From contig JBJYZC010000001.1 of assembly GCA_046263755.1 (NCBI GenBank), positions 186,001-250,000 of the forward strand: 64,000 nucleotides of DNA, written 5' to 3'. This stretch comes from Lachnocurva sp029100405 (lineage in GTDB: Bacteria > Bacillota > Clostridia > Lachnospirales > Lachnospiraceae). Under the pieces are notes generated by a model. That model had not been told where the DNA came from, searched no databases, and saw only the letters and a list, made by a program, of their open reading frames with translations. How positions within the stretch are numbered: position 1 is the stretch's first letter; each line of letters opens with the position of its first letter. Positions 7,351 to 14,747 of the stretch are shown here, piece after piece. The translations under genes were made by a program, and so were the position numbers.

Positions 7351-7486
7351 GCAAGTAGATCCTCATTCCTCTTCCCGGGCACCAGATAATCGGAGATAAT
7401 GATCTCCGTCGACTCGTTATGCAAGTCAATCCTCATTCCCCCTTCCCGGGAACCAGATAATCGGAGATAATGATCTCCGTCGACTC
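7351..7486 (-). repeat. Tandem duplication of the recJ 3' end
   Basis: GCAAGT at 7351 and 7421 starts two copies of about 65 bp, differing at few positions. The second copy contains the recJ stop and last codons. The first copy, with a small indel, lies downstream in non-coding sequence. Confidence 0.8.
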
Positions 7487-9223
7487 CATTCCCCGGAAAC
7501 TGTTGATGGTCGGATAATAGGCAACCGTCAGCCGCAGGTCATTTTTCCGCCCCCACATAGCCGCCTCGACCTGATCTTCTCCATAGCTTCGAACCAGATC
7601 CGCCTTCATTTCCTCGCAATCCCCGAAATATAGACCATCGATTTTGGCATCCATTTTCCCTTGAAGAGTAAATTTCAGATATTGGCCTTCCTTTCCGATC
7701 GTCTTCATCTTCAAGACTTTGACATGGGATTCGGCAAAGACCGGCTTGTCATTACAATTTCCAAAAGGTTCCAGAAGATCCAGTTCCCGGATCAGATTCT
7801 GATGCTGCAGGAGATAGTAAAAAGGCATATCTGCATCAATTTTCAATTTCTGAGTCAGATCCTCTTCGGTCAGCCGACAATGGGCATTCAAGGCTTCCCG
7901 AAAGCGGTCTACATTTTCCCGGGCCAGAGACATGCCTGCCGCCATGGGATGACCGCCGAATTTATCCAGGAGATCGGAGACCTCCTGAAGAGACTGATAC
8001 ATGTGGTAGCTCTCGATGGAACGGGCGCTTCCCTTGACCTCGTCCTGGCCGTCCGTCAGGACAATGGTCGGTTTGTTGGTCCGCTCGCGGATACGGCCTG
8101 CCACAATGCCGACCACTGCTTCCGGAACATCCGGCTCGTAGATTACAAGGACCCGGTCCTTCTCCCAGCCTTTTTCCTTCAGAAGAAATTCCGCCTCGTC
8201 AACGCCATGTTCGGTTTCCTGCTTTCGCTTTTCATTTAATTCCGAAAGATGCGAGGCGATCTCTGCTGCCTTACGCTGGTCCTTGCATTCCAATAGTTCA
8301 ACGCCCTGACTTGCCGTTTCCAGACGACCGGCCGCATTGAGACAGGGACCAAGCACAAAGCCGATCTGGAAGGCCGTAAGATGCCTCTTGTCCAGTTTCT
8401 TTTCTTGAATCAGGGCCAAAAGGCCGATATGATCGATATCCTTCATGGCATCCAGTCCCAGCTTTACAATGGCCCGGTTCTCTGCCTGCAAAGGCATGAC
8501 ATCCCCGACCGTTGCAATGGCAGCAAAGGGAAGAAAGCTCCAGATCTCGGGGCCATCCCACTGTTTCCCTGCTTTTTCATAGACCAGGGCCAGGAATTTC
8601 CATGCCACAACAGCCCCGCAGATCTCCTTATAGGGAGTCGGATCATCCTTTCTGTGAGGATTGATCAGGGCATTGGCCATGGGGAGAAGATCCTTCCCTT
8701 CTTCATCCGAGGCGATCGCATGGTGATCCGTCACAATCACATCCATTCCGCATTCCCTGGCAGCTCGAATGGCCTCAAAAGACGAGATCCCATTGTCACA
8801 GGTGACCAAAAGATCCTTGCCATCCAGTCTTGCTTCTTCTACTAATTTCGGATTCAATCCATAGCCATCCTTGACCCGATGGGGGATCCGATAGTCACAG
8901 TCGGCCCCCAGAGCCAGGAGTCCGCTGTGGAGAATATAGGTCGACATGATGCCATCGATATCATAATCGCCCATGATCCGGATCTTCTTTTGATCCCGGA
9001 TCGCCCGTAAGAGGAGATCCGCTGCCTTCCCGCCATCTTTTAAGCTATGAGGATCCATGATATCGCTTTTCTTCGGATGGAGATAGGATTCCATCTCCTC
9101 CTTCGAGATTCCCCGGTTCCTCATCATCCAGACCAGGATGGGGTCGACGCCCAGAGTCTGTCCTATCGCCTTATAATCTTCCTTATGTCGACGGATGGTC
9201 CATTGTTTCTTTACTCTTGCCAA
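7433..9223 (-). CDS. recJ: Single-stranded-DNA-specific exonuclease RecJ
   Basis: 596 residues. A 5'-3' single-strand exonuclease of the DHH phosphoesterase superfamily used in recombination and mismatch repair. Motif I is DYDIDG at 86-91, the second motif is DNG at 143-145 and motif III is DHH at 166-168. A DHHA1 domain with GGHPMAAG lies in the second half. The start appears to be TTG at 9223, preceded by GGAGGAAGAC; no in-frame ATG lies nearby. It follows the membrane-anchored hydrolase by 15 bp and is probably cotranscribed with it. Its 3' end is tandemly duplicated downstream. Confidence 0.95.
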   Translation of the reverse strand: MARVKKQWTIRRHKEDYKAIGQTLGVDPILVWMMRNRGISKEEMESYLHPKKSDIMDPHSLKDGGKAADLLLRAIRDQKKIRIMGDYDIDGIMSTYILHSGLLALGADCDYRIPHRVKDGYGLNPKLVEEARLDGKDLLVTCDNGISSFEAIRAARECGMDVIVTDHHAIASDEEGKDLLPMANALINPHRKDDPTPYKEICGAVVAWKFLALVYEKAGKQWDGPEIWSFLPFAAIATVGDVMPLQAENRAIVKLGLDAMKDIDHIGLLALIQEKKLDKRHLTAFQIGFVLGPCLNAAGRLETASQGVELLECKDQRKAAEIASHLSELNEKRKQETEHGVDEAEFLLKEKGWEKDRVLVIYEPDVPEAVVGIVAGRIRERTNKPTIVLTDGQDEVKGSARSIESYHMYQSLQEVSDLLDKFGGHPMAAGMSLARENVDRFREALNAHCRLTEEDLTQKLKIDADMPFYYLLQHQNLIRELDLLEPFGNCNDKPVFAESHVKVLKMKTIGKEGQYLKFTLQGKMDAKIDGLYFGDCEEMKADLVRSYGEDQVEAAMWGRKNDLRLTVAYYPTINSFRGMESTEIIISDYLVPGKGE

Positions 9224-9238
9224 GTCTTCCTCCCCTTC

Positions 9239-10366
9239 TTACTTTGATCCAGGTTTTGATTCCTTAGTAACAGCCTCTTTCTTTTCACATTCTTCCAAAA
9301 AAGCATAGATTTTCTGATAGAGTTCTTCATTCGGCACATTGGTCTTATTCTTATCTATCTTCTCATAATAAGACTTCCGAAGATCTGCCAATTCCTTCTC
9401 TTTTTCCTTCTTCGTGCCGCTTCTGTGCTCCTTCTTCCACTTCTTCTCCTCTTCCGAAAATTTCTGATTGATCTCTTCCGAATACGTTTCCGACTCTTTG
9501 GACAGGAAATAGCTGTTATGGCCGCAATAGTCCGGCCGATCCAGGACGATCGTAGACAAAGCCGGATTTGTGATCCGATCCTTCTGGGAGATGATCGACG
9601 TCGTATCAAATCCAATGAAATCATCGCCCTTGCCATGGACCAGGAGGACCGGTGCCTGGGTCTGATTGATCCCCTTTACTGCGGTAAGCTCTACATTTCT
9701 CCCAAAGAGACAGCGGTTGATGAAAAGAAGGGGCAGGTAGAAGGTCCATGCCAGTTTTCCGAACATCTGATGGGCAACAGCCATGGTCATTTTGATGGGC
9801 TGATCGAAGCCGGACAGGGAGATGACCCCATCGACTTTATGGTTGAAATTCAGACCGGCCGTCACAGCGAATCCTCCCCAGGAATGGCCTATGAGATAGC
9901 GGGGAAGACCGGATAGTGTCTGATCCTTTTCGACATAGGTCAGTGCCGCATCCAGGTCCAGGGGCGACTGATAGAGGCCGCGGGCCCAGCTGCCCTCGGA
10001 ACCATTGTAGGACGTCGCATTATAGGTAAAAACCGCATAACCCCTGTCCACAAGCCAAAGTAGAAGCATGAGATACTCTTCGGGGCCGGACCAGATGCCG
10101 TGAGCGAAGACGATCAAACCACGAGCCTGATCCAGACCGGCCTTCGGCGGATAGATCGCACCGAACAGCTGATTCTTCCCGGATGGGAAATGGATCTCTT
10201 GTCTCTCATATTGGTCCTGATAATCACTATAATGCTTGATCGAAGAATACTTATGGATCTGAATCGGCCGGAAGGTCTGCCTCTGCACAAGCCATGCGAC
10301 AAGAAGTGGCAGAAGGCAAAGCAGCAATAGGATGACGAGGATTATCACAATAAGAAACGCTGTCAT
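9239..10366 (-). CDS. Membrane-anchored alpha/beta hydrolase
   Basis: 375 residues. An N-terminal hydrophobic anchor (about 3-28) precedes a hydrolase domain with FAHGIWSGPEEY, the nucleophile elbow GHSWGG (S162), D248/249 in VHGKGDDF and H283 in PDYCGHNSYF. The last 80 or so residues are highly charged and probably helical (KKWKKEHRSGTKKEKEKEL). The fold suggests an esterase or acyl hydrolase acting at the outer membrane face. I chose ATG at 10366 because AGGAG lies 9 bp upstream; an upstream TTG has no ribosome site. Substrate unknown. Confidence 0.8.
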   Translation of the reverse strand: MTAFLIVIILVILLLLCLLPLLVAWLVQRQTFRPIQIHKYSSIKHYSDYQDQYERQEIHFPSGKNQLFGAIYPPKAGLDQARGLIVFAHGIWSGPEEYLMLLLWLVDRGYAVFTYNATSYNGSEGSWARGLYQSPLDLDAALTYVEKDQTLSGLPRYLIGHSWGGFAVTAGLNFNHKVDGVISLSGFDQPIKMTMAVAHQMFGKLAWTFYLPLLFINRCLFGRNVELTAVKGINQTQAPVLLVHGKGDDFIGFDTTSIISQKDRITNPALSTIVLDRPDYCGHNSYFLSKESETYSEEINQKFSEEEKKWKKEHRSGTKKEKEKELADLRKSYYEKIDKNKTNVPNEELYQKIYAFLEECEKKEAVTKESKPGSK

Positions 10367-10440
10367 TCGAAAATGCTCCTCTCTGATGGATAGAAACAAA
10401 TGATGTCATGATCCAAAAACAGATCACATCAAAAAGAAAA

Positions 10441-10482
10441 GGGACCTCTGCTTTGTCCTTTGCAAGAACCTGCAGAAGTCCC
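10441..10482 (-). terminator. Rho-independent terminator of pta
   Basis: GGGAC-TCTGC pairs with GCAGA-GTCCC with one mismatch, and on the minus strand the stem is followed by TTTTCTTTTT. It lies 55 bp beyond the pta stop. Confidence 0.85.
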
Positions 10483-10536
10483 ATTTTTATTGATCGGAAT
10501 TTCTGATGGAAATTCTGAATGTCTGAATGAAAAAGC

Positions 10537-11526
10537 TTAAGCCAGAGCTGCTGTGATGATTGCCATGGAGTAAACTTCCAAGGCATTGCAGCCACGAGAC
10601 AGATCATTGATCGGCGCATTCAGGCCAAGAAGAACCGGGCCGTATGCATCGAAATTGCCGAGACGCTGTGCAATCTTATAACCGATATTTCCGGCATTGA
10701 TGTCAGGGAATACGAAGGTATTTGCATGACCTGCAACATTAGATCCCGGGCACTTGGTCTGTGCAACTCTCGGAGAAACGGCTGCATCAAACTGCAGCTC
10801 TCCATCGATCGGAAGATCCGGGAACTTTGCCTTAGCCTTTGCGCAGGCATTCCGAACCTTATCAACATCTTCGCCCTTGCCGGAGCCTAAAGTGGAATAG
10901 CTTAAGAAAGCAACCTTCGGATCGATACCGAAGATCTTGGCACACTGAGCCATCTCGCCGCAGATCTCAACCAGATCATCCTCGGAAGGATTGATATTGA
11001 TGGCACAGTCACCCATGGCAAGGACTTCATTGTCACCGGTTGCAGAAGGACGAACCATGATGAAGCAGGAGGATACGATATTATGGCCGGGCTTGGTCTT
11101 AATGAGCTGCAAAGCCGGACGAACGGTATCTGCAGTGGAATAAGTAGCTCCGCCAAGCAGGGCATCCGCAACACCCATCTTGACCAGCATGGTGCCGAAA
11201 TAATTGGCTGCCTTCAGTGTCTCTCTGGCCTGATCGGGCGTAACTCCCTTCTTCTTACGGAGCTCGCAGAAAATGTCGACCATTTCGTCCATACGGTCAT
11301 AATGTAAAGGATCGATGATCTCTGCGCCGCGGATATTATAACCGCTCTTCTCTGCAGCAGCATGAACCTCATCGGGATTGCCGATCAAAATCGGTCTTAA
11401 GAAGTTGGCAGCAAGGAGCCGGGATGCGGCCTCCAGGATACGATCATCGGTACCCTCTGTGAAGACGATGGTCTTCGGGTTCTTCTTCAATTTCTCGATC
11501 ATTGCGCCAAATCCAAATTCTGACAT
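10537..11526 (-). CDS. pta: Phosphate acetyltransferase
   Basis: 329 residues, the short single-domain bacterial form. Interconverts acetyl-CoA and acetyl phosphate, usually for ATP generation with acetate kinase, which is not in this window. Characteristic segments include FTEGTDDRILEAA, GGATYSTADTVRPALQ, the conserved SYSTLGSGKGEDVDKVR and the C-terminal GLNAPINDLSRGC. The ATG at 11526 is preceded by AGAGGA. The gene is monocistronic, with a terminator at 10441-10482. Cytosolic. Confidence 0.95.
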   Translation of the reverse strand: MSEFGFGAMIEKLKKNPKTIVFTEGTDDRILEAASRLLAANFLRPILIGNPDEVHAAAEKSGYNIRGAEIIDPLHYDRMDEMVDIFCELRKKKGVTPDQARETLKAANYFGTMLVKMGVADALLGGATYSTADTVRPALQLIKTKPGHNIVSSCFIMVRPSATGDNEVLAMGDCAININPSEDDLVEICGEMAQCAKIFGIDPKVAFLSYSTLGSGKGEDVDKVRNACAKAKAKFPDLPIDGELQFDAAVSPRVAQTKCPGSNVAGHANTFVFPDINAGNIGYKIAQRLGNFDAYGPVLLGLNAPINDLSRGCNALEVYSMAIITAALA

Positions 11527-11659
11527 AATTATTCCTCTTTCTATATTTTTTAACCTGGAATCCTCGGAAAATACACTCAGTATTTTCTCTTTGATCCAAT
11601 TTATTATTTTAACATCCGCTTATCAGAAAACAAGGGGAGGCATCTCGTGTACCGCGGAA

Positions 11660-11689
11660 AAGACATATTCCCTGAAGATCTGTTATAAT
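11660..11689 (+). promoter_or_regulatory. Sigma-A-type promoter upstream of trmO
   Basis: A perfect -10 TATAAT (11684-11689) is preceded at 18 bp by AAGACA (11660-11665). It points right toward trmO and would give a leader of about 255 nt. The -35 match is only partial. Confidence 0.5.
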
Positions 11690-11705
11690 AAAAACACCAA
11701 CAAAA

Positions 11706-11755
11706 AAAGATGCGGGTATGACCCCTCTAGCCTCGGCCATACCTCGTGCATCTTT
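11706..11755. other. Two-part stem-loop in the trmO leader
   Basis: AAAGATGC (11706-11713) pairs with GCATCTTT (11748-11755), and GGTATG (11715-11720) pairs with CATACC (11738-11743) inside it. On the minus strand it ends in seven T, so it is also a good minus-strand terminator shape, yet no minus gene precedes it. Attenuator, small RNA or bidirectional terminator are all possible. The rest of 11527-11950 shows no gene. Confidence 0.55.
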
Positions 11756-11950
11756 CCGATGAGAAACCCCCAATTATTTTTTGGTTCCCATGTTTCGTAT
11801 TATAAAATTTTCATAAATTAACGCAAGTAGAAAATCAGGTGTCTGATTTTGTCGAAATTGTACAGTCAAATATTTCATTTTGCCACAGGTGCGGGGAATT
11901 TCCCATTTACAAAAAAGCGCCGGGGAAGGAAAAAGAGAAAGGAGATTTCC

Positions 11951-12757
11951 ATGACAAAGAATGATAAGGATGCCCTTGTGATCCGCCCCATTGCTTATAT
12001 TCATTCTCCCTTCCCGGAGAAATTCGGCATTCCGAGACAAAGCGGACTGGCCAATAACCTTTCCGAAATCCATTTCTGTCCGAAATATCGATCCATTGAC
12101 AGTCTGCGGGGGATGGATGGTTTCGATTATCTCTGGTTGATCTGGGGCTTTTCAGAAAACCGGAAAGAAGACGGCTTCCAGCCGACTGTCCGGCCGCCCC
12201 GTCTCGGCGGCAATACCCGGATGGGCGTCTTCGCAACCAGGTCTCCCTTCCGCCCCAACGGGCTGGGTCTGTCCTCGGTCCGCATTTTATCCATTGACAC
12301 AAAAGGAGCCGATGCCCCTGTCATCACAGTCAAGGGAGCCGATCTCATGGACGGTACGCCGATCTACGATATCAAGCCCTATATTCCCTATGCAGACTCT
12401 CACGCGGATGCCAGAGGCGGTTTCACAGAGTCTTATTCCGGCGGAAGTTACCGTCTGGATGTCGTTATCGATGACAGCCTCTGGGAGAGCCTGGGAGGGC
12501 AGAAGGATCCGACCGGTCCTTCCCTTTCAACCCTCCCGGCTGATGCTACGGTATCTGAAAAAGCAGCCGTCGAGAGAAAGTGTCAACTCTTCCATGCTCT
12601 CCTGCCGGAACTGGTAAGTGTCCTGTCGGAAGACCCCAGGCCCTCCTACCAGCATGATGAGAACAGGATCTACGGCATGAAATACAAGGGCTTCAATGTC
12701 CATTTCCGGGTCATCGGTCGTCAATTACATATTCTAAGTGCAGAGGAATGCCCATAA
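11951..12757 (+). CDS. trmO: tRNA (N6-threonylcarbamoyladenosine37-N6)-methyltransferase TrmO
   Basis: 268 residues. A UPF0066/TsaA beta-barrel methyltransferase that uses S-adenosylmethionine to methylate t6A37 of threonine tRNA. The N-terminal domain has the family marks: IAYIHSPFPEKFGIPRQSG, the segment around RMGVFATRSPFRPNGLGLS, and GTPIYDIKPYIPYAD. A C-terminal extension of about 100 residues follows, as in many family members. The ATG at 11951 is preceded by AAAGGAG. It is one of few rightward genes here and converges on the CDF exporter; tandem repeats fill the junction. Confidence 0.9.
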   Translation: MTKNDKDALVIRPIAYIHSPFPEKFGIPRQSGLANNLSEIHFCPKYRSIDSLRGMDGFDYLWLIWGFSENRKEDGFQPTVRPPRLGGNTRMGVFATRSPFRPNGLGLSSVRILSIDTKGADAPVITVKGADLMDGTPIYDIKPYIPYADSHADARGGFTESYSGGSYRLDVVIDDSLWESLGGQKDPTGPSLSTLPADATVSEKAAVERKCQLFHALLPELVSVLSEDPRPSYQHDENRIYGMKYKGFNVHFRVIGRQLHILSAEECP

Positions 12758-12778
12758 AAGGCGCCTGTCACAGCTCTT

Positions 12779-12840
12779 AACTCCAGGCACTCGTCCACTT
12801 ACTCCAGGCACTCGTCCGCTTACTCCAGGCACTCGTCCAA
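12779..12840 (-). repeat. 21-bp triplication covering the CDF exporter stop codon
   Basis: CTCCAGGCACTCGTCC starts at 12781, 12802 and 12823, exactly 21 bp apart. The copy nearest the gene encodes its last residues (DECLE) and stop, and the other two carry the same stop downstream. Confidence 0.85.
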
Positions 12841-13956
12841 ATCCCTATCCATGGCCGCCTGAATGGAGTAATCCGGATACATGGACTGAATCTTTTGGAT
12901 GCAGTTATTGAAAGCCTCCTTACGGTCATCCACCGAGAAGGAGATCACAAGATCGAAACGGATGGTCTTTTTTTCTTCATTTAAGTAAAATCCATGCATT
13001 TGCTTTACGCCCGGCATATCCTTCAGGGCGGTCCGCACCGACCGTTCTACCTCGGCGGCCCGGTTCTCATGAGTATTCATGGCATAAACGCTGACAGCCG
13101 TCAGGATCACATGATCCTCTGCCAAAACCTTGTACTGGATCTGACGAATGAGTTCATCCAGCTCGTTCGCATCCATCGTGTCTGCCACTTCAATATGGAG
13201 GGATCCGTTGAAGGTATCCGGCCCATAGTTATTCAAAACCAGGTCATAGACTCCCTGCACCTCAGGAAAACTCCTGACATCGTTCTTGATCTTATGAATC
13301 AAAGTAAGGTCTGCATTCTCGCCCAGGATCTTGGACAAGGTCTCCCGCAGCATGTCGATGCCGGACTTAATGATCACAAGGGAGATCAGGGCACCGAGCC
13401 AGGCCTCCAGGGAGACTTTCGTCAAAATGTAGACCAGAGCGGCAATGAGGGTGGATGCGGAGATCACGGAGTCCAGAAGTGCATCCTTACCCGAATTCAC
13501 GAGAGATTCCGAATGGACCTTCTCACCGGTCTTCTTCACAAAGCTTCCCAGAATGATCTTCACAAAGACTGCAGCTGCCACAATGACAAGAGAAATGGCC
13601 GTATAAGAAGGAGTTTTGGGATGAAGAATACTCTTTACCGACTCCTCCAGCGAGGTGAGTCCGGCATAGAGGACGATCAGAGAGATCACCATAGCCGACA
13701 GATATTCGATTCGACCGTAACCGAAGGGATGCTTCCGATCCGCTTCCTTCGCTGCCAATTTGGTTCCGACGATCGTGATCAGGGAAGAACCGGCATCCGA
13801 GAGGTTATTGACAGCATCCATGGTAATGGCAATGGAATGGGTGATCAGGCCGATCAATGCCTTAAAAGCGGCAAGGCCTGCATTTGTCAGGATCCCGATG
13901 ACAGAAGTCTTCACAATGACCTTGTCACGACTCTGTTCTGATTCATTATGATTCAT
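12820..13956 (-). CDS. Cation diffusion facilitator family metal exporter
   Basis: 378 residues, about six membrane segments then a cytoplasmic metal-binding domain. Proton-coupled efflux of a divalent metal (Zn, Fe, Mn or Co) is the family role. The conserved DAVNNLSDAGSS near residue 47 and HPFGYGRIEYL near residue 75 mark the first metal site and loop. A C-terminal ferredoxin-like domain (about 210-370) is present. Metal specificity cannot be read. The gene starts 1 bp after nrdG ends, so the two are probably cotranscribed. The 3' end is triplicated in 21-bp units. Confidence 0.92.
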   Translation of the reverse strand: MNHNESEQSRDKVIVKTSVIGILTNAGLAAFKALIGLITHSIAITMDAVNNLSDAGSSLITIVGTKLAAKEADRKHPFGYGRIEYLSAMVISLIVLYAGLTSLEESVKSILHPKTPSYTAISLVIVAAAVFVKIILGSFVKKTGEKVHSESLVNSGKDALLDSVISASTLIAALVYILTKVSLEAWLGALISLVIIKSGIDMLRETLSKILGENADLTLIHKIKNDVRSFPEVQGVYDLVLNNYGPDTFNGSLHIEVADTMDANELDELIRQIQYKVLAEDHVILTAVSVYAMNTHENRAAEVERSVRTALKDMPGVKQMHGFYLNEEKKTIRFDLVISFSVDDRKEAFNNCIQKIQSMYPDYSIQAAMDRDLDECLE

Positions 13957-13957
13957 C

Positions 13958-14524
13958 TCAATTCTCCGATCTGCTTTCTTTCGATGTCATCCCGCCCTCG
14001 TTATTATATTCCGAGAGGACGATCTGTCCGGATGCCAGGCTTTCCGGCACCCTGATGATCCTCTGGTTTTTTGAGCCCCGGAAATTCAAGCTGATATCCC
14101 TCTCTTCTTCATGGAATTCACCATCCACAAGGACATCGATATTAGAAAGAATCGCATCCGTGTCCCCTGTCCGACAGACCTTGTTTGGATCATGGAGTTC
14201 CTCCCAGGTATAGCCGGAATAGATCCAGGTCTTGGAATGCGGCACTTCCCGGCGGATCCTTTCTACAAGTTTCCGGATCTCGGGCTGATTCTCCGGTTCC
14301 ATCGGTTCGCCGCCCAGAATGGTAAGGCCGTCGATGTATTCGGGCTTTACAGAATCCACAAGCTCATCCTCAATGGCTTTTGTATAAGGATGTCCATAGG
14401 AAAAATTCCAGGTCTCTGCATTAAAGCAGCCCTTACAATGATGGCGGCAGCCGGAAACAAAAAAGGATGTTCTTGCCCCAGGTCCGTTGGCAATATCTGC
14501 ATAATAAATTTGACCAAAATTCAT
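13958..14524 (-). CDS. nrdG: Anaerobic ribonucleotide reductase activating protein
   Basis: About 188 residues. A radical SAM enzyme that installs the glycyl radical on NrdD. The iron-sulfur motif CxxxCxxC is seen as CRHHCKGC, followed by FNAETWNF, and a glycine-rich TILGGEPMEPEN comes next. I chose the Met of MNFGQIYYADI because family members begin there; an in-frame ATG at 14551 would add nine residues, and neither has a strong ribosome site. It lies downstream of nrdD beyond a terminator-like hairpin. Confidence 0.93.
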   Translation of the reverse strand: MNFGQIYYADIANGPGARTSFFVSGCRHHCKGCFNAETWNFSYGHPYTKAIEDELVDSVKPEYIDGLTILGGEPMEPENQPEIRKLVERIRREVPHSKTWIYSGYTWEELHDPNKVCRTGDTDAILSNIDVLVDGEFHEEERDISLNFRGSKNQRIIRVPESLASGQIVLSEYNNEGGMTSKESRSEN

Positions 14525-14637
14525 GGTGTCATTTCTTCTTTCTTTTTTCATTCAAGAAGCAGCTGAAAGCTGCCTGTAAAACCAGGTCTGTATTTCATGA
14601 TCTCTCTTATCATAGCACAATTTTTTTGACAGAAAAA

Positions 14638-14664
14638 CCCGGCCTTCCGCTTGGGAAGACCGGG
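14638..14664 (-). terminator. Terminator between nrdD and nrdG
   Basis: CCCGG-CTTCC pairs with GGAAG-CCGGG with one mismatch around a short loop. On the minus strand it is followed by TTTTTCTG. It would reduce nrdG transcription from the nrdD promoter, or nrdG may have its own start within the next 90 bp. Confidence 0.75.
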
Positions 14665-14747
14665 ACTTTTCTCAAAATTCTTGTCTAAGATGGCTCAATG
14701 CTCGAACCTTCAGAATGGCATCCTCCGGGATCCAAGAGGAGGCAGTC

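Noticed and set aside
12994..13941. Plus-strand open frame opposite the CDF exporter
   Set aside because: Shadow of a well-supported transporter gene; it lacks a credible start.
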